Assembly (NCBI RefSeq): GCF_034039665.1
Contig: NZ_CP120131.1
Span: 1,350,446 to 1,414,445 of the forward strand
Length of the DNA stretch: 64,000 bases
Origin: Mammaliicoccus sp. Dog046
GTDB taxonomy: Bacteria > Bacillota > Bacilli > Staphylococcales > Staphylococcaceae
Reading direction: 5' to 3'
Under the pieces are notes generated by a model that was not told the DNA's origin, ran no database searches, and saw nothing but the letters and a program-made list of their open reading frames with translations. Positions 40,598 to 49,674 of this stretch are shown here, piece by piece. The first letter of the stretch is position 1. Every line of letters starts with the position of its first letter. Both the position numbers and the translations under genes were made by a program.

Positions 40598-41800
40598 TTA
40601 TATATTAAACGCTTTACTCAAAGTTCGAACGGCATGTTCACCTAATTCTCGATCAACAACATATGAAATACTAATTTCTGAAGTCGTCGTTTGGTAAAAA
40701 TGAATGTCATTACTAATTAAAGTACGAAATGCTTTAGAAGCAATACCTGACATGTCTCTCATACCTGTTCCAATGACTGAGAGCTTAGCATAATTATCTT
40801 TCATTTTGTACTGAAGGTGAGGGTAAATCACCATTAATTCTTCAATAATTTGTTCAATTTCTACAACATCAGAATCTTTAATTGTAAAAGAAAGCTGCAA
40901 TCCTTGTTGATTCTCAATTTGAGATATCATATCAACATTCATTGATGATGCCTCTAATGAATCAAATAATTTTTGTAATAAATCAAAGTTCTGCATAGGA
41001 TATGTTAAAGTCACGTGTATCATATGTGAATCTAATGCAACTCCTGTCACTGCTTTTTTCTCTAATATTTCTGCTTGTGGCATAATCCATGTTCCTTTCA
41101 CGTTTGATAATGTTCTTCCAAGATAAATTGGAATGTTGTAATTTTTAGCGATTTCAACGCTTCTTGATTCTAATACACCAGCACCTAGTGCACTCATCTC
41201 CATCATTTCTTCAAAGGAGACTTGTTCTAGCAACTTAGCTTCTTTATAAACTCTAGGATCTGTACCATAAACACCATCAACGTCTGTATAAATTTCACAA
41301 GACGTATCCATTTGTGCTGCTATGGCTACTGCTGTTGTATCCGAACCACCACGACCTAAAGTCGTAATTTCTAAATGATCATTCACGCCTTGGAAACCTG
41401 CAACGACAAGCACATCATTCGTTTCGAATGCCGCTTCAAATCGTTCTCCATCAATTTCAACAATCTTGCTCTTCAAATGATGACCTTCTGTTTTAATACC
41501 AGCTTGATAACCTGTCATTGCCTTAGTGTTAACACCAATATCATTTAACACCATAGACAGATATGAAATGGTTTGTTGTTCGCCAGTGGTTAAAAGTAGA
41601 GCCAAATGTTCATCTTTAGGCTGAGTCGTAAGCGTAGCAATATTCTCTAACAGCGTATCAGTTGTTTTACCCATTGCACTTACAACGACAATCAATTTTT
41701 CTCCATTATCTATCCGTAATTTCAACATATGTGCGATATTTTTAATTTTATTAAAATCTCCCACAGACGTACCACCGAATTTTAAAACACTTTGATTCAC
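40598..41800 (-). CDS. lysC: Aspartate kinase, lysine-operon type
   Basis: The first enzyme of the aspartate pathway, 400 residues. The kinase domain starts SVLKFGGTSVGDFNKI and has GRGGSDTTAVAIAA and EIYTDVDGVYGTDPRV; two ACT-type regulatory segments occupy about residues 260-400, so feedback control by lysine is likely. It starts with GTG at 41800, seven bases after AGGAGG. Transcription is controlled by the lysine riboswitch at 41850-42060. It heads the eight-gene lysine operon. Confidence 0.95.
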   Translation of the reverse strand: MNQSVLKFGGTSVGDFNKIKNIAHMLKLRIDNGEKLIVVVSAMGKTTDTLLENIATLTTQPKDEHLALLLTTGEQQTISYLSMVLNDIGVNTKAMTGYQAGIKTEGHHLKSKIVEIDGERFEAAFETNDVLVVAGFQGVNDHLEITTLGRGGSDTTAVAIAAQMDTSCEIYTDVDGVYGTDPRVYKEAKLLEQVSFEEMMEMSALGAGVLESRSVEIAKNYNIPIYLGRTLSNVKGTWIMPQAEILEKKAVTGVALDSHMIHVTLTYPMQNFDLLQKLFDSLEASSMNVDMISQIENQQGLQLSFTIKDSDVVEIEQIIEELMVIYPHLQYKMKDNYAKLSVIGTGMRDMSGIASKAFRTLISNDIHFYQTTTSEISISYVVDRELGEHAVRTLSKAFNI

Positions 41801-41849
41801 TATAATTCCTCCTATAAAATCGAGAGGACAACGCCTTAATATAAATAAA

Positions 41850-42060
41850 AAACAAGTTCGGGATGCGAACTTGTTTAAAATTATATATACAAGTGATGCA
41901 CTCCATTATTCTTAAGATAATGACAGACACTTAGCTCTTAACCTGAATGTCCAACATAATACTTCTGCAAAAAATATTATATTTCGGCATCGCACCCTTT
42001 CGCTCCTCCAAGATTGCAGTCTAATAGGGGAGTTACTCATGATTGATGCGCCTCATCAAA
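41850..42060 (-). promoter_or_regulatory. Lysine riboswitch (L box) with terminator
   Basis: On the minus strand, GATGAGGCGC near 42059 begins the aptamer, followed by GAGTA, GGAGGAGCGAAAGGGTGCG and ATGCCGAA, and by a GTTGGACATTCAG arm, matching the conserved L-box elements. P1 closes with TGATG (5') and CATCA near 41893. A perfect 11-bp terminator stem (41850-41860 with 41866-41876) is followed by TTTTTATTTATAT. Lysine binding should end transcription before lysC. Confidence 0.92.
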
Positions 42061-42084
42061 AACATATTCAATTGGTATGCATTC

Positions 42085-42113
42085 ATTATACATAGAATGA
42101 ATATTCATGTAAA
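42085..42113 (-). promoter_or_regulatory. Promoter of the lysine operon
   Basis: On the minus strand TTTACA (42108-42113), 17-bp spacer and perfect TATAAT (42085-42090), about 20 bases before the L box. Confidence 0.8.
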
Positions 42114-42170
42114 GAGAGAAAACAGATAAATTAAAAAACTCTAAAAATTCTATACATCTTTACGAAAAAA

Positions 42171-42210
42171 ATAAGAGCTGGTTCACAATTATATGTGATC
42201 CAGCTCTTAT
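42171..42210 (-). terminator. Terminator of the ABC-F gene
   Basis: ATAAGAGCTGGTTCACA (from 42171) pairs with TGTGATCCAGCTCTTAT (to 42210). On the minus strand it is followed by TTTTTTCG. Confidence 0.85.
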
Positions 42211-42228
42211 AGATTTATAGTGTACTAA

Positions 42229-43830
42229 TTAATTATATACACCTTGATCTTTTAAGTATTCTTCATAAGTGATTTCTTTAGAAACTGCGCCATCTTCTTT
42301 TAAGTCGATTACGCGATTTGCGATTGTATTAATAAATTCAAAGTCATATGAAGTGAATATTAAAGAACCTTTGAAGTTCTTCAATCCATCATTCACTGCA
42401 GTGATACTTTCTAAGTCTAAGTGGTTTGTTGGTTCATCTAATAATAGTACGTTAGAATTTGATAACATCATTTTACTTAACATACATCTTACTTTCTCTC
42501 CACCAGAAAGGACACTTGCTTTTTTCTTAACTTCTTCACCACTAAATAACATACGACCTAAGAATCCTCTTAAGAATGTTTCCGTTTGTTCTTCAGGTGG
42601 TGCATATTGTCTTAACCAATCTACTAAACTCATATTGATACCTTCAAAGAATTCTGAGTTATCTTTTGGTAAATATGATTGAGACGTAGTTACGCCCCAT
42701 TTAACTGAACCTTCATCAGGTTCCATTTCACCTGCTAAAATACGAAGTAGGGTAGTTTTAGCAATTTCACTTTCTCCTATTAATACTGCTTTATCATTAG
42801 GATTCATTGTGAATGAAACATTATCCAATACTTTATTGCCGTCTATTGTTTTTGAAACATTTTGTACTTGTAACAATTCATTACCAATTTCTCTTTCAAT
42901 ATTGAAATTAACAAATGGGTATCTTCTAGATGAAGGTTGAATATCATCAAGTTCAATTTTATCAAGCATTTTCTTACGACTTGTTGCTTGTTTTGATTTA
43001 GATGCGTTCGCACTAAATCGAGCTATAAAGTCTTGTAATTCTTTAATGCGTTCTTCTTTTTTCTTATTTTGGTCTTGTGCCATTTGTGAAGCTAATTGGC
43101 TTGACTGATACCAGAAGTCATAGTTACCGACAAATAATTGAATTTTCCCGTAATCTAAATCGGCAATGTGTGTACACACATTATTCAAGAAATGTCTATC
43201 ATGTGATACTACAATAACTGTATTCTCAAAATTGATTAAGAAGTCTTCTAACCATGCAATTGCTTGAATATCTAAACCATTGGTAGGCTCATCTAGTAAT
43301 AGAACGTCTGGATCGCCGAATAAACTTTGCGCTAGTAAGACTTTTACTTTTTGATTATTTTCTAGTTCTGACATTTGTTTATCATGCAATTCATCTTTAA
43401 TTCCTAAACCTGAAAGCAAAACAGATGCATCCGCTTCAGCATTCCATCCATTCATTTCAGCAAATTCACCTTCAAGTTCTGCTGCACGCATACCGTCTTC
43501 ATCAGAAAAATCAGGTTTCATGTAAATTTCGTTCTTTTCAGTCATTACGCTCCATAATTTTTCATGACCTTTAAGTACAACTTCGATTACTTTTTCATCT
43601 TCGTGAGAAAAGTGATCCTGTTTTAAAACTGCTAAACGTTCATCTTTACCAAGGGAAACATGACCTGATTGTGAATCTAATTCACCTGATAAAACTTTTA
43701 AGAACGTTGATTTACCTGCGCCGTTAGCACCAATAAGTCCGTAACAGTTACCTGGCGTGAACTTAATATTTACATCTTCAAATAGCTTACGATCACCAAA
43801 TCGTAAACTTATATTAGTAACTTGTAACAT
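42229..43830 (-). CDS. ABC-F family ATPase
   Basis: A 533-residue soluble protein with two ABC domains joined by a linker (about 230-300) and no membrane segments, the ABC-F layout of ribosome-associated ATPases. Domain 1 has GANGAGKSTFLK and a Walker B in VLLLDEPTNGLD; domain 2 has LSGGEKVRCMLSKM and VLLLDEPTNHLD. The second Walker A reads GESEIAKTTLLR, with alanine in place of the usual glycine before the lysine. It resembles the YkpA/YbiT group rather than the antibiotic-protection Vga/Msr proteins, as judged by eye. ATG 43830 is chosen because AAAGGAG is 7 bases upstream. Confidence 0.88.
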   Translation of the reverse strand: MLQVTNISLRFGDRKLFEDVNIKFTPGNCYGLIGANGAGKSTFLKVLSGELDSQSGHVSLGKDERLAVLKQDHFSHEDEKVIEVVLKGHEKLWSVMTEKNEIYMKPDFSDEDGMRAAELEGEFAEMNGWNAEADASVLLSGLGIKDELHDKQMSELENNQKVKVLLAQSLFGDPDVLLLDEPTNGLDIQAIAWLEDFLINFENTVIVVSHDRHFLNNVCTHIADLDYGKIQLFVGNYDFWYQSSQLASQMAQDQNKKKEERIKELQDFIARFSANASKSKQATSRKKMLDKIELDDIQPSSRRYPFVNFNIEREIGNELLQVQNVSKTIDGNKVLDNVSFTMNPNDKAVLIGESEIAKTTLLRILAGEMEPDEGSVKWGVTTSQSYLPKDNSEFFEGINMSLVDWLRQYAPPEEQTETFLRGFLGRMLFSGEEVKKKASVLSGGEKVRCMLSKMMLSNSNVLLLDEPTNHLDLESITAVNDGLKNFKGSLIFTSYDFEFINTIANRVIDLKEDGAVSKEITYEEYLKDQGVYN

Positions 43831-43973
43831 TAAATGACTCCTTTTCATTAATACTTCTACCGATGAATTATATCATAAATGAAACAAAAATGGGCAAGAG
43901 ATTGAACAGTCGTTACACGAAGTAAAATGCATGTTATAATAAATAAACGAATAATATAAGAATGGAGAATGAC

Positions 43974-44876
43974 ATGGCACAAGAAAAAGATACACTTGTA
44001 GGTCGTATTGACTTTTTAAAAGTCGATAGATTAGAAGGTTCAACTTACCATTTGCTAGGACCAAATAGTGAACAAATTAAAATGAATGCTTCAGAAGTAG
44101 ATGAGGGCGATGAATTAGAAATCAACGAAGAATATAGTTTCTTTGTTTATCCAAGTCGATCTGGAGAATTATTTGCTACACAAAACATGCCAACAATTAC
44201 TAAAGACCGTTATGATTGGGTGAAAGTATTAAGAGTAGATAGAGAAGGTGCTGCTGTTGATGTTGGTTTACCTAGGGAAGTATTAATTCCTTGGGAAGAT
44301 CTACCTAAAGTCAAAGAATTATGGCCACAAAACGGTGATATGATTTTCTGTACATTAAGAATAGATAGTAATAGTCAAATGTTTGCACGTTTAGCAACAG
44401 AAACAATCGTAGATACGATGTTTAAAGCTGCAGAAGAGACAACATTACATCAACATGTTACAGCAAGACCATATAGATTATTAAGAGTGGGTACATTCTT
44501 ATTATCTGAAGAAGGTTATAAAATCTTCGTACATGAATCTGAACGTAGACATGAACCTAGATTAGGTGAAGCAATGGACGTTAGAATTATTGGCGTTAAA
44601 GAAAATGGCGAATTAAATGGTTCATTTTTACCATTAGCTCACGAAAGATTAGATGAAGATGGCCAAGTCATTTTCGATTTATTAGTGGAATATGATGGAG
44701 AATTGCCATTCTGGGATAAATCAGATCCAGAGGCAATTAAAGAAGTATTCAACATGAGTAAAGCAAGTTTCAAACGTGCAATTGGTAGATTGTATAAACA
44801 GAAACTAATTACAATTGAAACTGGTAAAATCAATATCACTAAAAAAGGTTGGGCCCAAGTAAAATCTGAGGACTAA
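43974..44876 (+). CDS. cvfB: Conserved virulence factor B (S1 RNA-binding protein CvfB)
   Basis: A 300-residue cytosolic RNA-binding protein, exactly the length of S. aureus CvfB. It has tandem S1-type OB folds (about residues 5-210; examples are YDWVKVLRVDREGAAVDVGL and GYKIFVHESERRH) and a C-terminal winged-helix domain (about 230-300, NMSKASFKRAIGRLYKQKLI). In S. aureus CvfB affects virulence gene and exoprotein expression. ATG 43974 follows GGAG by 6-8 bases; the ATG at 43962 lies before that site and is less likely. It is divergent from the ABC-F gene. Confidence 0.92.
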   Translation: MAQEKDTLVGRIDFLKVDRLEGSTYHLLGPNSEQIKMNASEVDEGDELEINEEYSFFVYPSRSGELFATQNMPTITKDRYDWVKVLRVDREGAAVDVGLPREVLIPWEDLPKVKELWPQNGDMIFCTLRIDSNSQMFARLATETIVDTMFKAAEETTLHQHVTARPYRLLRVGTFLLSEEGYKIFVHESERRHEPRLGEAMDVRIIGVKENGELNGSFLPLAHERLDEDGQVIFDLLVEYDGELPFWDKSDPEAIKEVFNMSKASFKRAIGRLYKQKLITIETGKINITKKGWAQVKSED

Positions 44877-44884
44877 TTCATTTT

Positions 44885-44985
44885 TAAAAGAGGCTGGGAC
44901 ATAATAAAATGTCTCAGCCATTTTTACTATTTAGTCATCCTTGCCGGGATAGATTATATTTCTGTCCCGCTCCCTTTTTTGTTCA
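44885..44985. repeat. Staphylococcal intergenic repeat element, copy 1
   Basis: Two hairpins lie in tandem: GGCTGGGACAT/ATGTCTCAGCC (44892-44919) followed by T-rich sequence, which can terminate cvfB, and CGGGATAG...CTGTCCCG (44944-44970) followed by TTTTTT. TAGTCATCC joins them. A diverged copy in opposite orientation occurs at 54705-54825. The pair flanks the lactose region. Confidence 0.8.
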
Positions 44986-45011
44986 CTTCTTCATTTATAG
45001 CCATAAGAATA

Positions 45012-45040
45012 TTGACAGATTTTAAGGAAAGTTGTAAATT
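45012..45040 (+). promoter_or_regulatory. Probable promoter of lacTFEG
   Basis: A consensus TTGACA (45012-45017), 17-bp spacer and a weak TAAATT -10 (45035-45040), upstream of the RAT element. Confidence 0.5.
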
Positions 45041-45082
45041 ATAAATGTAACAATATCGAACATAAATGCACAATTGAATATT

Positions 45083-45158
45083 TGGATCGTGACTATTCAA
45101 TTAGGCGAAAACCACAATACTCGAGGTGAATCATATACCTCTTGTCTTGTGGTATTTT
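45083..45158 (+). promoter_or_regulatory. RAT antiterminator site overlapping a leader terminator
   Basis: TGGATCGTGACT...TTAGGCGAAAACC (45083-45113) matches the ribonucleic antiterminator bound by BglG/LicT-family proteins. Its 3' end overlaps the terminator stem ACCACAA/TTGTGGT (45111-45117 with 45147-45153), which has an inner GAGGT/ACCTC stem and is followed by ATTTTTATAT. Active LacT binding would prevent this terminator. The antiterminator gene lies directly downstream. Confidence 0.88.
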
Positions 45159-45182
45159 TATATCAAATTATTGGAGGTATAG

Positions 45183-46058
45183 ATGCCAATGATAATCAAA
45201 CAAGTACTAAACAATAATGTAGCTATAGCAAGAACTGAAAGTGATGAAGAAGTAATTGCTATGGGGAAAGGTATTGTATTTCAAAAGAAAAAAGGAGATT
45301 TTCTTGCCAATCATACACCTGAGAAAATCTTTAGGTTAGATAATCAGGGAGTAGGTTGCCATCTTCAATCATTAATTAACGATGTACCAATACCAATTAT
45401 TACAACTTGTTATGAACTGATATATGATGTGCAAAGTAAATTTAATTTTAATTTTCAAGATTACATCTACATCACATTAACTGAACACTTGCATCATGCG
45501 ATAAATATATATAAAACGGATAACAAACTACATACATCACCGATAGATATTAAAGAAATTCATCCTCGTGCATTTGAAGCAAGTATTTACGCTTTAACGC
45601 TCATTCAACGTAACTTAAACATTTCATTCCCAATCACTGAAGCGAACCACATTGCATTACATTTTATCAATGCTGAACAACCTAAAGGTACAGAACTTAA
45701 GCATGATCATCTAAATGGGAAATTGAAATTCAATGAAGTGATTCAATGTTTAAATGATATTGGTATTGTACGTAATAAAGACAATGCATACTACTACGAC
45801 CGATTTCTGCAACATTTAAAATATTTCTCAGAGCATTTAACTGATGAGCGTAAAGATGTACAGCAGCACATTGATTTATCATTGCAACAGCATTTACACA
45901 CGCACTATCCAAAATCATTCCATTATGCCAATGAATTATTAAATTCGATCTCTAATATGTTCAACATTGTTATTCAATCACATCATTTGTTCTATATCCA
46001 ACTGCATATAGAACGCATATTATCATCTCAAAAGGAAGGGGAATCAAATTATGAATAG
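45183..46058 (+). CDS. lacT: BglG-family transcription antiterminator of the lactose PTS operon
   Basis: A 291-residue RNA-binding antiterminator. The N-terminal CAT domain (1-60, IIKQVLNNNVAIARTESDEEVIAMGKG) binds the RAT site seen just upstream. Two PTS regulation domains follow (about 70-175 and 180-290), with histidines at the usual positions (ITLTEHLHHAI, IALHFIN, LQHLKYF). It is likely activated or inhibited by LacE/HPr phosphorylation. GGAGG precedes ATG 45183. S. aureus-type lac operons lack lacT; this arrangement is like that of lactobacilli and some streptococci. Confidence 0.88.
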   Translation: MPMIIKQVLNNNVAIARTESDEEVIAMGKGIVFQKKKGDFLANHTPEKIFRLDNQGVGCHLQSLINDVPIPIITTCYELIYDVQSKFNFNFQDYIYITLTEHLHHAINIYKTDNKLHTSPIDIKEIHPRAFEASIYALTLIQRNLNISFPITEANHIALHFINAEQPKGTELKHDHLNGKLKFNEVIQCLNDIGIVRNKDNAYYYDRFLQHLKYFSEHLTDERKDVQQHIDLSLQQHLHTHYPKSFHYANELLNSISNMFNIVIQSHHLFYIQLHIERILSSQKEGESNYE

Positions 46059-46377
46059 AGAAGAAAATATGATGTTAGGTTTTACAATTGTCGCAATTGC
46101 AGGTGATGCGCGTAGAGAAGTAATGTCAGCAATGGAGAAGGCGAAACAAGGTCAACTTGAAGAAGCGCGCAAACATATTGAAAGTGCCAATGAATTTATA
46201 ACAGAAGCACATAAAGAACAAACGCAATGTCTTGCTCAAGAAGCCAGTGGTGAATCTTCAGAACTCAGCTTTATTATGGTTCACGGTCAAGACCATTTAA
46301 TGACGACGATGGCATTGAGAGATGCTGCAAATTATATCATTGATATTTACGAGCAATTACAATCTTTAAAAAAATGA
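46051..46377 (+). CDS. lacF: PTS lactose-specific EIIA
   Basis: A 108-residue helical EIIA of the lactose/chitobiose family. The phosphorylated histidine is H78 in IMVHGQDHLMTT, the same position as in lactococcal LacF, and the trimer-core aspartate is in IAGDARREV. It overlaps lacT by 8 bases and precedes lacE. It hands phosphate from HPr to LacE. Confidence 0.94.
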   Translation: MNREENMMLGFTIVAIAGDARREVMSAMEKAKQGQLEEARKHIESANEFITEAHKEQTQCLAQEASGESSELSFIMVHGQDHLMTTMALRDAANYIIDIYEQLQSLKK

Positions 46378-46390
46378 ATAGGTGATACAG

Positions 46391-48070
46391 TTGAATAAAG
46401 TAATTAAATTTATTGAAAAAATGAAACCATTCTTTGAGAAAGTTGCTTCAAACCCTTATTTAACAGCTATTCGTGATGGTTTCGTTGCATTGATGCCAGT
46501 TATCTTATTTTCATCATTATTTATATTAGTGGCTTATGTCCCAAATGTATGGGGATTCCACTGGCCAAAACATGTCGAAGAAATCATTATGAAAGTTTAT
46601 ACCTTCACAATGGGTATGCTTGCACTGTATATGGCTGGAACAGTAACGAAGTCACTGACAGATCATAAAAACTTAAAATTACCGAAAACAAATCAAATTA
46701 ATGTTATTTCAACATTTGTTGCTGCGGAATCATCATTATTAATTGTAGCAATGAATCCTGTTAAAGATGGTATTAGCATTGATATGTTAGGTACTAAAGG
46801 TTTAATCGCATCATTTATCGTTGCATTTATTATTCCGAATATCTATAAGTTCTTTATAGGTAGAAATATAACAATTAAAATGCCACCACAAGTACCTGGT
46901 AACATTGCGCAAGCGTTCAAAGATATGATTCCTTTCGCAGTGTCGGTGAGTTTTTTCTGGATAGTAGATATTATCATCCGACAAGTAGCAAGTGGTAACC
47001 TTGCTGAACTTGCAACAATCTTGTTAAGCCCATTGTTTACAGCTGCAAACGGGTATTTAGGATTTGCATTAATCTTTGGTTTCATGGCATTTTTCTGGTT
47101 TATCGGGGTACATGGTCCTTCAGTAGTTGGACCGGCTGTCATTGCTATTATGTACAATAACCAAGTTGAGAATTTACGCTTATTTAGAGAAGGTCAACAA
47201 GCGGATATTGCATTAACACAAAGTACGCAAGACTTTGTTGCTTTAATAGGTGGTACAGGGGCAACATTATTAGTTCCTTATTTATTCATTTTCTTATGTA
47301 AATCAAAAGAACTTAAAGCAGTAGGTAAGGCATCATTTATTCCGACAACATTCGCAGTAAATGAACCATTATTATTCGGTGCACCGATTATATTAAATCC
47401 GGTGTTTATGATCCCATTCATTATTACACCTATATTAAATTCATGGATTTTAAAGTTCTTCGTTGAAAATTTAGGCATGAACGGATTTATGCATTTCTTA
47501 CCATGGCCAACACCAGGTCCAATTGGTATTTACATGGCGTCAAACTTCGCACCTTTATCTTTACTGCTTATCGCTGTGATATTGATTTTAGACTTTATCA
47601 TTTGGACGCCATTTGTTAAAGCATACGACAAAATAAAATTAGAAGAAGAGTGCGTTTCTATAGAAAACCAACATATCACGAATGAACAACCAGTATCTTC
47701 AGATAAAGCAGAACCACAAGAAGAAACGAATTATGAATTAAAAGAACAAAAAAATGTATTAGTTGTATGTGCTGGTGGTGGAACAAGCGGTATATTAGCT
47801 AACGCTTTAAACAAAACAGCAACTGAGAAACAAGTGAATTTAAATGCAACGGCAAGAGCTTATGGACAAGATATGGATTTAATTAAAGATATGGATATAG
47901 TCATACTTGCTCCACAGATGGATTCTATGAAAGACGAAATGAAAAAATATACAGATCAATATAATGCATTATTAATGACAACGACTGGTAAAGAATATAT
48001 TGCATTAACAAGAGACGGGGAAGCAGCAATCAAAAAAATATACCAATTATTATCTACAAACGAAAAATAA
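46391..48070 (+). CDS. lacE: PTS lactose-specific EIICB
   Basis: A 559-residue membrane transporter. The IIC domain (about 1-420, eight to ten membrane segments, with IRDGFVALMPVILFSS and FAVNEPLLFGAP) takes up lactose; a charged linker (about 430-460) leads to the IIB domain, with the phospho-cysteine in VLVVCAGGGTSGILA. The product is cytosolic lactose-6-phosphate. The start is TTG 46391, six bases after AGGTG; the in-frame GTG at 46382 is part of that ribosome site. It lies between lacF and lacG. Confidence 0.94.
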   Translation: MNKVIKFIEKMKPFFEKVASNPYLTAIRDGFVALMPVILFSSLFILVAYVPNVWGFHWPKHVEEIIMKVYTFTMGMLALYMAGTVTKSLTDHKNLKLPKTNQINVISTFVAAESSLLIVAMNPVKDGISIDMLGTKGLIASFIVAFIIPNIYKFFIGRNITIKMPPQVPGNIAQAFKDMIPFAVSVSFFWIVDIIIRQVASGNLAELATILLSPLFTAANGYLGFALIFGFMAFFWFIGVHGPSVVGPAVIAIMYNNQVENLRLFREGQQADIALTQSTQDFVALIGGTGATLLVPYLFIFLCKSKELKAVGKASFIPTTFAVNEPLLFGAPIILNPVFMIPFIITPILNSWILKFFVENLGMNGFMHFLPWPTPGPIGIYMASNFAPLSLLLIAVILILDFIIWTPFVKAYDKIKLEEECVSIENQHITNEQPVSSDKAEPQEETNYELKEQKNVLVVCAGGGTSGILANALNKTATEKQVNLNATARAYGQDMDLIKDMDIVILAPQMDSMKDEMKKYTDQYNALLMTTTGKEYIALTRDGEAAIKKIYQLLSTNEK

Positions 48071-48085
48071 AGAAGGAGTATGAAG

Positions 48086-49495
48086 ATGTTACAATTACCA
48101 AAATCATTTGTACTAGGCGCAGCAACTGCTGCATATCAAGTTGAAGGTTCAAGCAAAGTGGATGGAAAAGGGCGCGTGTTATGGGATGAATTTTTAGAAC
48201 AACAAGGACGATTTAGTCCAGATCCGGCGAGTGACTTTTATAATAGATATGAAGAAGATATTAAATTAGCAAGTGAACACGGCATTAAAGCCATGCGTAT
48301 ATCTATAGCTTGGTCACGTATATTCCCTGAAGGATTTGGAGAAGTTAACGAAGCGGGTGTATGTTATTACAAAAATGTATTTGCTACATGTAGAAAATAC
48401 AATGTCGAACCTTATGTAACACTACATCATTTTGATACACCAGAGACATTGTTCAAAAAAGGTGACTGGTTATGCAAAGAAAATATCGACCATTTTTTAA
48501 ATTATGCTGAATTTTGCTTTGAAACATTTAAAGATGAAATTACTTATTGGATGACAATAAATGAACCAATCGCATATACAATGGGACAATATGTAACAGG
48601 GGCATTTCCACCAGGGGAGAAATATCAAGTTGTTAAATGTTTGCAAGCGCAACATAATTTAATTGTCGCGCATAGTAGAGTAGTTAAACTGTTTAAAGAC
48701 AAAGGGTATAAAGGCGAAATTGGTATCATTCATGCATTAACACAATTCTATCCAATTGATAATGATCCAAAAAATGTGCGTGCAGCATATGTCCATGATA
48801 TTTTTGCAAATGGTTTTATGTTAGATGGTACATTCTTAGGACAATATTCAGAAGAAAAACTCAACGTAGTTAATGAAATATTAAACAATTACAATGGCAC
48901 TTTGGATATTACAGATAGCGAGAGAGCAGTCATTCAAGAAGCGGCACCATTACAAGACTTTCTAGGAATAAACTATTATCAAAGTAATTGGGTAAAACAC
49001 CACGATGAAGAAAGTTATATTCACCATAATGGTACAGGAGAGAAAGGTACATCAATATTCAGATTGAAAGGTATATCAGAAATCGTTAAAAACGAACAAA
49101 TACCTACAACAGATTGGGATTGGTACATTTATCCTGAAGGCTTATATGATATGATTATGCGCATTAAGAAAGATTACCCTGCATATAAGAAATTAATGAT
49201 AACTGAAAATGGATTAGGGTATAAAGATACTTTCATTGATGAGGATACAATCATCGATGATCAAGCACGTATCGACTATATTGAAGCACATCTTGAAAGT
49301 ATTAATAAAGCCATTAATGATGGCGCAAATGTTACAGGATACTTTGTATGGTCATTACAAGATATGTTCAGTTGGTCTAATGGCTATAATAAACGATATG
49401 GATTATTCTATATCGATTTCGAAACACAGAAACGATATATTAAAAAGAGCGCATTATGGTATAAGGAAATATCAGAACGTATAGATAATCAATAA
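48086..49495 (+). CDS. lacG: 6-phospho-beta-galactosidase
   Basis: A 469-residue GH1 enzyme that splits lactose-6-phosphate into glucose and galactose-6-phosphate. It has FVLGAATAAYQVEGS, the acid/base glutamate in WMTINEPIAYT and the nucleophile in LMITENGLGY. The length is that of LacG. ATG 48086 is 7 bases after AAGGAG; ATG 48080 is too close. It is the last gene of the plus-strand lac arm and is ended by a long terminator. Its product galactose-6-phosphate feeds LacAB on the opposite arm. Confidence 0.96.
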   Translation: MLQLPKSFVLGAATAAYQVEGSSKVDGKGRVLWDEFLEQQGRFSPDPASDFYNRYEEDIKLASEHGIKAMRISIAWSRIFPEGFGEVNEAGVCYYKNVFATCRKYNVEPYVTLHHFDTPETLFKKGDWLCKENIDHFLNYAEFCFETFKDEITYWMTINEPIAYTMGQYVTGAFPPGEKYQVVKCLQAQHNLIVAHSRVVKLFKDKGYKGEIGIIHALTQFYPIDNDPKNVRAAYVHDIFANGFMLDGTFLGQYSEEKLNVVNEILNNYNGTLDITDSERAVIQEAAPLQDFLGINYYQSNWVKHHDEESYIHHNGTGEKGTSIFRLKGISEIVKNEQIPTTDWDWYIYPEGLYDMIMRIKKDYPAYKKLMITENGLGYKDTFIDEDTIIDDQARIDYIEAHLESINKAINDGANVTGYFVWSLQDMFSWSNGYNKRYGLFYIDFETQKRYIKKSALWYKEISERIDNQ

Positions 49496-49497
49496 AT

Positions 49498-49546
49498 AAC
49501 AAACAAACGCCTAGAGCTATCGTTAAGTTCTAGGCGTTTGTTTGTT
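49498..49546 (+). terminator. Terminator of lacTFEG
   Basis: A stem of about 18 bp (49498-49515 with 49529-49546), AACAAACAAACGCCTAGA, is followed by ATTTATAAAA. Confidence 0.92.
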
Positions 49547-49674
49547 ATTTATAAAATCTAAGTTCAATCTTAAGATAAAAATTTAGTTATTTGTAAAATA
49601 ATTGAATTTTTATCTTAAAATGGGAATATTTGTGGTATTATTATTTATGGTGATATTGAAATGTTTAAAAAAAT

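Noticed and set aside
41850..42060. T-box leader before lysC
   Set aside because: The conserved blocks (AGCGAAAGG, ATGCCGAA) belong to the lysine riboswitch; no T-box sequence with TGG discriminator is seen.
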